64,000 nt of DNA from Streptomyces sp. NBC_00775 (lineage in GTDB: Bacteria; Actinomycetota; Actinomycetes; Streptomycetales; Streptomycetaceae): NCBI RefSeq assembly GCF_036347135.1, contig NZ_CP108938.1, positions 2,666,001 through 2,730,000 of the forward strand. The letters are read 5' to 3'. Position numbers and translations under genes: made by a program. How positions within the stretch are numbered: the stretch's first letter is position 1; each line of letters begins with the position of its first letter. Positions 58,966-64,000 of this stretch are shown here, one piece after another. The notes under the pieces were generated by a model that was not told the origin of the DNA, did not search any database, and saw nothing but the letters and a program-made list of their open reading frames with translations.

Positions 58966-59849
58966 CGTGCCTCCTCGTTCTCCGGTGCGGTGAGTACCGC
59001 GAAGCCGTCGAAGGCGTGCCACATCACGGGCGCCCCGAACATGTCCTGGCGGCGGACCGGGCGGGTCCGTCCGCGTACCACCTGGTCGAAAGCTTCGGCG
59101 ACCCGTCCCACGAAGTAGTGGCCCTCACGGTGGCGGAGGTTGTGCCCCAACAGGGCTGTTCTGACTGGTAGTTCGGCCAATCGCCGAGTCGATGCGGCGA
59201 AGGCGGGTACATCGGCGCCCGGCACATGGGCGAAGAAGGTGCCGCTGATCAGGGTGTCGCCGGCGAGGAGCTGGCCACTCTCCGGCTCCCAGAGGCAGAT
59301 GCCGTCGGGCGAGTGGCCGGGGGTGTGCAGGACGTGCAGCCTCCGCCCGCCCAGGTCGAGCTGCTCCCCTTCCCTGAGCAGCCGGGTCGGGCGCACCGCG
59401 TCGATACGCCACTGGGTCAGCTCGGGGACGGGCCGCACCTCGATCCGAGAGTCGGTGAGGAAGAAGCCCTCGGCGGAGAGTGCGCTCAGCTCGATGTAGC
59501 GCTGTCGCATGTCCTGCGCGATGTGCTCGTACGTCTCGAGCCACTCGCGCGGTGCGGGCTCGCCGTGCAGGTCCGCGCCCGCCTCGTGGACGGCGAAGTC
59601 CTTGGCCTCGCCCACCAGCGAGGCGTTGCCGCCCCGGTGGTCGTAGTGGTGGTGGGAGTTGACGACGAGCAGCGGCAGCGAGGTCAGTGCGCGCACCTCG
59701 CGCCCGATGTCCCCGATGCCCATTCCGGTGTCGTACAGCAGGGCGAGGTCGTCGCCCACGACGAGATAGCTGTTGACGTGCCCGGGCTCGGCGATGAGGA
59801 AGGTCCCGGGTCCGGTCTCCTGTACGGAGAACCAGTCGCGCCCGCTCAT
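58962..59849 (-). CDS. metallo-beta-lactamase-fold hydrolase
   Basis: A 295-aa protein with the HxHxDH motif H66-H67-H68-Y69-D70-H71 (SHHHYDHRGG), HTPGHSPDGICLW and LLAGDTLISGTFF. The binuclear zinc site is complete. It may act as a lactonase, thioesterase or cyclic-amide hydrolase. It overlaps both neighbours (ATGA). Confidence 0.9.
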   Translation of the reverse strand: MSGRDWFSVQETGPGTFLIAEPGHVNSYLVVGDDLALLYDTGMGIGDIGREVRALTSLPLLVVNSHHHYDHRGGNASLVGEAKDFAVHEAGADLHGEPAPREWLETYEHIAQDMRQRYIELSALSAEGFFLTDSRIEVRPVPELTQWRIDAVRPTRLLREGEQLDLGGRRLHVLHTPGHSPDGICLWEPESGQLLAGDTLISGTFFAHVPGADVPAFAASTRRLAELPVRTALLGHNLRHREGHYFVGRVAEAFDQVVRGRTRPVRRQDMFGAPVMWHAFDGFAVLTAPENEEAR

Positions 59850-60349
59850 GCGCCGATGCCGTGGTAGCGGCGGGCGTGGTGGACGAGAGCGCCGACCCCG
59901 CCCCGGCCGGGGATGATCTCGTCGATGTCGGCGATCAGCAGCAGGTGGTCCCCGGCCGCCACCTCTTCCCGTACGCGGCACAGAACGGCGTACGTGCTCT
60001 GCGCGAGCAGCAGTGGCACACCTCCCTCTCCCGTCGTCCACTCCAGCCCGGCGAACCGGTCGACGGCCGGATCGGCGAAGCGCCGCGAGACGGATTCGGC
60101 GTCCGCGGCAAGGATGTTGAGGGCGAGCCTGCCGCCGTCCTGGAGCAGCGGCAGGGTGCGGCTGCCGCGCTGGACACCGATCGCTATCAGCTGCGGCGCG
60201 CGGCTGAGGCTCATCACGGCGGTGCTGGTGAATCCGGCAGGTGTGCCATCGGCTGCGGCGGCGGTCACGACGCAGACGCCGCCCGCGAGGGCGGCCATGG
60301 CATCGAGGAACCCGGCCGTGGCAGGCCGGTCGGCGGTGGTCGCGGTCAT
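59846..60349 (-). CDS. flavin reductase-domain protein
   Basis: A 167-aa flavin reductase-like FMN-binding protein: GGVCVVTAAAADGTPAGFTS, RAPQLIAIGVQRGSRT and ALVHHARRYHGI are conserved. Relatives such as HpaC and RutF supply reduced FMN/FADH2 to two-component monooxygenases. No such oxygenase is visible in the window, so the partner may be the FAD oxidase, or a gene outside. It opens a three-gene operon, preceded by the operator at 60366. Confidence 0.88.
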   Translation of the reverse strand: MTATTADRPATAGFLDAMAALAGGVCVVTAAAADGTPAGFTSTAVMSLSRAPQLIAIGVQRGSRTLPLLQDGGRLALNILAADAESVSRRFADPAVDRFAGLEWTTGEGGVPLLLAQSTYAVLCRVREEVAAGDHLLLIADIDEIIPGRGGVGALVHHARRYHGIGA

Positions 60350-60365
60350 TCGAGCTCCTCGCTTA

Positions 60366-60389
60366 GAATGTTCGTCACATCAACATTCA
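60366..60389. promoter_or_regulatory. operator in flavin reductase / XRE-cupin divergent promoter
   Basis: GAATGTT-CGTCACATC-AACATTC, a 7-bp perfect inverted repeat with 9-bp spacer, followed by A. The second copy at 57699 shares the central bases as well. It is 17 bp from the flavin reductase ATG and 65 bp from the regulator. Confidence 0.78.
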
Positions 60390-60453
60390 GCGTAAGAGAC
60401 ATGTGTTTCGCGGGAGTAAATCCCACTCCGAAGCAACGCTTAGGATTTCCGCC

Positions 60454-61044
60454 ATGGCAGACCGCCCCACCGAAACCCCCGCCGATCCGGACCAGCAGCT
60501 CGGCAACGCGATCCGTCGGCTACGCAAGAAGCGTGGCCTCACCCTTGTCCAACTCGCGGGCAGCGCCGGCCTTTCGCACCCCTTCCTCAGTCAGCTGGAG
60601 CGCGGACTGACCCGCCCGAGCATGCCCTCGCTGCACCGGATCGCCCAGGCGCTCGGCACCACCCAACAGGCCCTGCTGGCGCACTCGGCGACCTCCCCCG
60701 CCGACATCCATGTCGTACGGGAAGGGACCGGCACCCCCGTCGCCAACAGCGGCGGCTCGGCCCGGATGCTCGGGGCTCCCCAATTCGCCGTCCACCCGGT
60801 CGAGTACACCGGAGGGCCCACCGGCTTCGAGGAGTACTACGACCACCCGGGCGATGAGTTCCTCTACGTGGTACACGGCGCGATCGAGGTCGACCTGATG
60901 GGCCCCGACGGCCGCGAACTACACCGCCTCCACGCCGGCGACAGCCTGCTCTACCCAGGCGGAACCCCGCACCGCTGGCGGGTTCTGAAGGATCAGGACC
61001 CCTCCGGGGTGCACATCCTCACCGTACAGAACGCCCCTCGCTAG
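60454..61044 (+). CDS. XRE-family regulator with C-terminal cupin sensor
   Basis: A 196-aa regulator. The HTH_3 is IRRLRKKRGLTLVQLAGSAG and LSHPFLSQLERGLTRPS; the C-terminal cupin is DHPGDEFLYVVHGAIEVDL and GDSLLYPGGTPHRW. This architecture (MerR/PuuR-like) often senses amines, amides or nucleobase derivatives. ATG 60454; TAGGAT at 60441 is a likely -10, so the message may be leaderless. It is divergent from the flavin reductase operon and the obvious candidate to bind both operators. Confidence 0.88.
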   Translation: MADRPTETPADPDQQLGNAIRRLRKKRGLTLVQLAGSAGLSHPFLSQLERGLTRPSMPSLHRIAQALGTTQQALLAHSATSPADIHVVREGTGTPVANSGGSARMLGAPQFAVHPVEYTGGPTGFEEYYDHPGDEFLYVVHGAIEVDLMGPDGRELHRLHAGDSLLYPGGTPHRWRVLKDQDPSGVHILTVQNAPR

Positions 61045-61106
61045 AACGCCGAGCAAAGAGCGACAGGTGTAGAGGTCGTTCAGTCGGCTCGGACCACGGA
61101 TCCGCG

Positions 61107-62474
61107 CTATGGGACGTATTCCGCCGGGGTGGTGGTCGTCGGCCGAGTCTGCTTCTCTGCCACTGTTTCGTCGTCCGCCGTGCGTGCCGGGCGGGTCCGG
61201 TTGAAGGCCAGGTTCAGCCCGAACGCGATCAGGGTCGCGCTCGTCACCGGTGAGCCCAGCACGATGCGCACACCGTCCGGGAAACGGGAGTAGAGGTCCG
61301 GTGCCACGTCGGGCGCCATGCCCACGCCGATCGACACGGCGACGATCAGCAGGTTGTGCGTTCCCTCGAACTCGACCTTGCGCAGTGTGCTGATGCCGAC
61401 GGCGGCGACCGTGGCGAACATGACCAGTCCCGCGGCGCCCACGACCGGTCCGGGCAGCCCGGCCACCACCGCCCCCAGCTTGGGAACCAGGCCCAGGGCA
61501 ACCAGGATGGCGCCCGCGACGGTGGCCACATGGCGGCTGCGCACCCGGGTCATCGACACCAGGCCCACGTTCTGGGCGAAGACGGTGTCGATGAAGGCGT
61601 TCATCACTCCGCCGAGCACCCCGGACAGTCCGTCGGCGGCCAGCCCGCGCGCCATGTCCGCGGTCGTCAGCTCCTTGCCGGTGAGTTCGGCGACCGCGAT
61701 CAGGTCCGCGGTCGACTCGGCGAACAGGACCAGCATCACGACACACATGGAGATGACCGCGACCGGCGGGAACTCGGGCGCGCCGAAATGGAACGGAGCG
61801 CTCACCCCGATCCAGTCGGCGCCACGGGCGGCGGACAGGTCCACCAGACCCAGCGGTACCGCGACCGCGGTGCCGGCCAGCAGCCCGAGCAGGACGCCGG
61901 TCTGGGCCAGAAAGCCCCGGCCGAACCTCGCCACCAGCAGGATCACGATGACGACGAGGGCGGCGAGGGCGAGGCGCGACGGCGCCGCGTAGTCCGCCGC
62001 CTTGGGGTCGCTGCCGACGACAAGGTTGACGCCGACACTGATCAGCGCCAGGCCGACCACGGTGATCACCACACCGCTCACCAGCGGCGGGAAGAAGCGC
62101 GCCGCCTTGGCGAACGGCCAGGCGGCGAGCAGGCCGAAGATCCCGGCGGCGATCATCGAACCGTATACGGCCTGGAGCCCGTACTCACCGGCGATCAGGA
62201 TCATCGGCGTGACGGCGGTGAAGGCCGCACCGGCCATCACGGGCATGCGGACGCCGAGCACCCGCCCGACGCCCGCGCCCTGGATCATCGTGACGACGCC
62301 CGCGACCAGCAGGTCCGCATTGATGAGCAGAGCGATGGTCGAGGCATCGAGCCCGGCGGCCGCGCCGAAGACGAGCGGCACCGTGACACAGCCTGTGTAC
62401 ATCACCAGAACGTGCTGGAGACCCAGCACCGCGAGCCGCCCGAACGGCGCCCGCTTTTTCGCGGACATCATCAC
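61107..62474 (-). CDS. NCS2-family nucleobase permease (uracil/xanthine type)
   Basis: A 455-aa transporter with 12-14 hydrophobic segments. The NAT/NCS2 signature reads FAQNVGLVSMTRVRSRHV, and PLVFGAAAGL with INADLLVAGVVTMIQ is typical of UraA/XanQ/UacT. It imports uracil, xanthine, urate or another nucleobase by ion symport. The conserved Glu/Asp of transmembrane helix 8 lies near FAESTADLIAVAE. It is convergent with the regulator gene and 11 bp from the oxygenase gene upstream. Confidence 0.9.
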   Translation of the reverse strand: MMMSAKKRAPFGRLAVLGLQHVLVMYTGCVTVPLVFGAAAGLDASTIALLINADLLVAGVVTMIQGAGVGRVLGVRMPVMAGAAFTAVTPMILIAGEYGLQAVYGSMIAAGIFGLLAAWPFAKAARFFPPLVSGVVITVVGLALISVGVNLVVGSDPKAADYAAPSRLALAALVVIVILLVARFGRGFLAQTGVLLGLLAGTAVAVPLGLVDLSAARGADWIGVSAPFHFGAPEFPPVAVISMCVVMLVLFAESTADLIAVAELTGKELTTADMARGLAADGLSGVLGGVMNAFIDTVFAQNVGLVSMTRVRSRHVATVAGAILVALGLVPKLGAVVAGLPGPVVGAAGLVMFATVAAVGISTLRKVEFEGTHNLLIVAVSIGVGMAPDVAPDLYSRFPDGVRIVLGSPVTSATLIAFGLNLAFNRTRPARTADDETVAEKQTRPTTTTPAEYVP

Positions 62475-62484
62475 AACAGGCCCT

Positions 62485-63507
62485 CTATCGTGCGAAGTTG
62501 GCAGCGATGCGCTGCTGGATGTACTGCTCCGCCGTGATCGGCGGATACCGGCCGTCCGGCCCCTCGATCACCACGTCCCGGTCTGCCTGGGCGAAGAAGG
62601 CGATGCTGTAGCGGGCGCCCCGGTCCTCGCCGGGACCCGGGGACTTGACCCGGTGGAAGTTGGACGGAAGCCGGTCGTCGCTCCACCGCATCAGCATGTC
62701 GCCGATGTTGCAGGTGATGGCGTCTGCCGAGGGCACCACGGGAGTCCACTCCTGGGCCTCGGCCTCCTTTCCCGGGCACACCTGCAGCCCGCCCTGCCCG
62801 TCCCGCTGGAAGAGCAGGGTCAGGCAGTCGAAGTCGGTGTGCGCACCGGCCCGCCACACGTTCGGGTCGGGCTCGGCGTCCTCGGGGATCGCGAAGTAGT
62901 GCAGCATCCGCAGGGTGGACTGGTAGTGCGTGCTCTGAGGGTCGTGGGCGCGGGTGAAGAAGTCGCCGGCGAAGCCCAGCTTGTCGGCGAAGCAGGACAG
63001 GACCCGCATCGCCACCTCGCGGCAGCGCGTCTCGAAGTCGAGGGCGCGCAGCCGGAATTCGGGCAGGACGTCGTCGGGCCAGAGCCCCTCCATGTGAGGG
63101 CGGGTGACCTGGTACGACTCCTTCTGGTCCGGTGTCCCGACGGACGGCCTGACCTGGGTCATGGACTCCCACCCGGAGTTGAGGCCCTTCTTCAGCCCAT
63201 GCCGGGCCTTGTGGGCCTCGGGCAGCGCGAAAAATCCCTCGGCGTTCGTGAACGCCTCGTCCACCAGGGCCTGTTCGATGCCGTGGTTGACCAGCTGGAA
63301 GAACCCGATGTTCGTGGCCGCCGCCCACAGCTCCTCGGTGATCTCGGCCTTGCGGGCCTCGAAGTCGGAGAGGTCGATGCGGCGGATCTCCCGCGCCGTG
63401 GTCTCGGTTCCGGCCCCGCCCATGTGGGTTTCCTTGTCGAGTTCGGCAAGGCCGTACGTCGATCGAGGCGTCGTGTGCGGCACAGCACGCGTCGTGATGT
63501 CAGTCAT
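62485..63507 (-). CDS. 2-oxoglutarate/Fe(II) oxygenase, isopenicillin N synthase-like
   Basis: A 340-aa enzyme of the IPNS-like family. Iron ligands are H223, D225 (GAHTDFDCLTLLFQ) and H285 (SNFHRV); R299-x-S301 (ARYSIAFF) binds 2-oxoglutarate. The N-terminal DIOX_N part is IDLSDFE and NIGFFQLVNHGI. Fungal thymine 7-hydroxylase is in this family and has a similar size. Next to a nucleobase permease, hydroxylation of a methylated pyrimidine or purine is a reasonable guess, not shown by sequence alone. Confidence 0.87.
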   Translation of the reverse strand: MTDITTRAVPHTTPRSTYGLAELDKETHMGGAGTETTAREIRRIDLSDFEARKAEITEELWAAATNIGFFQLVNHGIEQALVDEAFTNAEGFFALPEAHKARHGLKKGLNSGWESMTQVRPSVGTPDQKESYQVTRPHMEGLWPDDVLPEFRLRALDFETRCREVAMRVLSCFADKLGFAGDFFTRAHDPQSTHYQSTLRMLHYFAIPEDAEPDPNVWRAGAHTDFDCLTLLFQRDGQGGLQVCPGKEAEAQEWTPVVPSADAITCNIGDMLMRWSDDRLPSNFHRVKSPGPGEDRGARYSIAFFAQADRDVVIEGPDGRYPPITAEQYIQQRIAANFAR

Positions 63508-63515
63508 CGCGGCAA

Positions 63516-63529
63516 GTACTCCTGAGTAC
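63516..63529. promoter_or_regulatory. palindrome over ribosome site of the oxygenase gene
   Basis: GTACTC-CT-GAGTAC, a perfect 6-bp inverted repeat, contains the AGGAG ribosome site on the minus strand nine bases before the ATG. A bound protein or mRNA hairpin could block translation. Confidence 0.4.
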
Positions 63530-63556
63530 GTCGGAGTGGTGTTCTCCGAGTCCTAC

Positions 63557-63609
63557 GGGGTGCAGTCACCGCCCCTGCACCCCCACCGCGGACACACAGA
63601 GGTCCGCGG
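63557..63609. terminator. two hairpins between amidohydrolase and oxygenase genes
   Basis: GGGGTGCAG (63557-63565) pairs with CTGCACCCC (63575-63583); CCGCGGAC (63586-63593) pairs with GTCCGCGG (63602-63609). They lie downstream of the truncated amidohydrolase gene on the minus strand and may separate it from the oxygenase gene. The rest of the 226-bp gap shows no gene. Confidence 0.55.
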
Positions 63610-63733
63610 GCACGGTCGGCCTCGGACCCGTCCGTGGGCCCGGCGCCGTGGGCTGGCATTCGCCCCGTCGACAGGGGCCATGCGCGATGACGTCAGCCTG
63701 GCGGCACCGTGTTTCGTCCGGGAACCAGTTCTG

Positions 63734-64000
63734 TTACCGCGACAGCACGTCCACGAGGAACGCCTCGGACAGGCGTGCACTGCGCCCGTCCCGCACCACC
63801 GCCTCGCCCGCCACCAGGACCGTGTCCACGGTCCGGCTGCTCGCGCAGGTCAGCAGCGTTGCGCCCGGATCGCGCACCGGAAGGCACGCGTAGTCCCGCT
63901 CGAAGCGGTGCAGCACGAGGTCGGCCCTGACACCGGCCACCACACCGTCCGCGCGGGAATCGAGCCCGAGCACCTCGCCCGCGCCGTCGGCGGCGATGGC
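63734..64000 (-). CDS. amidohydrolase C-terminus (nucleobase deaminase-like), cut by window edge
   Basis: The last 88 codons of a gene whose 5' part is outside. AIAADGAGEVLGLDSRADGV begins the visible part, followed by VAGVRADLVLHRFERDYACL and VDTVLVAGEAVVRDGR. This C-terminal beta-sandwich is typical of cytosine/guanine-deaminase-type COG0402 amidohydrolases, in which the imperative G-x-x-A-D-L-V/I precedes the domain end. The active-site half is not visible, so substrate is open. Confidence 0.75.
   Translation of the reverse strand, partial: AIAADGAGEVLGLDSRADGVVAGVRADLVLHRFERDYACLPVRDPGATLLTCASSRTVDTVLVAGEAVVRDGRSARLSEAFLVDVLSR

Overview
The window is high-GC DNA with frequent GTG/TTG starts, many ATGA/GTGA gene overlaps and long catabolic operons. 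Gene content and a recognisable Streptomyces dispersed repeat at about 55.8 kb indicate a Streptomyces-like actinomycete chromosome, probably an accessory region rich in catabolism. I see no rRNA, tRNA, CRISPR array, insertion sequence or prophage.

Region A (1-23.2 kb) is a catabolic island for an unidentified, probably aliphatic or alicyclic, CoA-activated compound. It has a long leftward operon (SDR, aldehyde dehydrogenase, CaiB/BaiF CoA transferase, orphan binding protein, ferredoxin, P450, DUF35-thiolase fusion, alpha/beta hydrolase, DoxX protein, HIBADH-like dehydrogenase). It also has a rightward operon (TauD remnant, SDR, carboxymuconolactone decarboxylase-like protein, Rieske oxygenase, 106-aa protein, amidohydrolase) and a leftward beta-oxidation operon (three acyl-CoA dehydrogenases, an APH-type kinase, quinone oxidoreductase, enoyl-CoA hydratase). 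A TetR regulator and a DapB-like dehydrogenase close the island. Five promoter regions carry versions of one palindrome, GTGAGAAT-N3-ATTCTCAC, so the island looks like a single regulon.

Region B (23.2-33.1 kb) is mixed. It holds a MarR gene with three upstream palindromes, a secreted SGNH hydrolase, a frameshifted SDR, a zinc alcohol dehydrogenase, an MMPL transporter, a NarL-type two-component system and two small conserved genes. Region C (33.1-39.7 kb) is a PucR-type regulator divergent from a GNAT, an N-acylamino-acid racemase-like enolase and a polar amino-acid ABC importer, suggesting D-amino-acid or N-acyl-amino-acid salvage. Region D (40.1-45.8 kb) is a 3-hydroxybenzoate/gentisate pathway: 3-hydroxybenzoate 6-hydroxylase, maleylpyruvate isomerase, fumarylpyruvate hydrolase, gentisate dioxygenase and an IclR regulator, with a TetR-like gene next to it.

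Region E (45.8-48.5 kb) is eroded. It holds a 35-codon stub of an ABC ATPase, a DUF4097 protein, an unusual HTH/GbsR regulator and the N-terminal third of an MDR oxidoreductase. Region F (48.5-64 kb) is a nitrogen-compound cluster: formamidase, isochorismatase-type hydrolase, an AtzH-like/amidase fusion, cupin, creatininase-like protein, FAD oxidase and a SsuABC/ThiXYZ-type importer form one operon. Cytosine-deaminase-like amidohydrolase, metallo-beta-lactamase-fold hydrolase and flavin reductase form a second. Both start at the same operator, GAATGTT-N9-AACATTC or a close version, next to an XRE-cupin regulator gene. A nucleobase permease, a 2-oxoglutarate oxygenase and a truncated amidohydrolase follow. 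The operator layouts and the amide-hydrolase cluster are the most promising candidates for undescribed systems.
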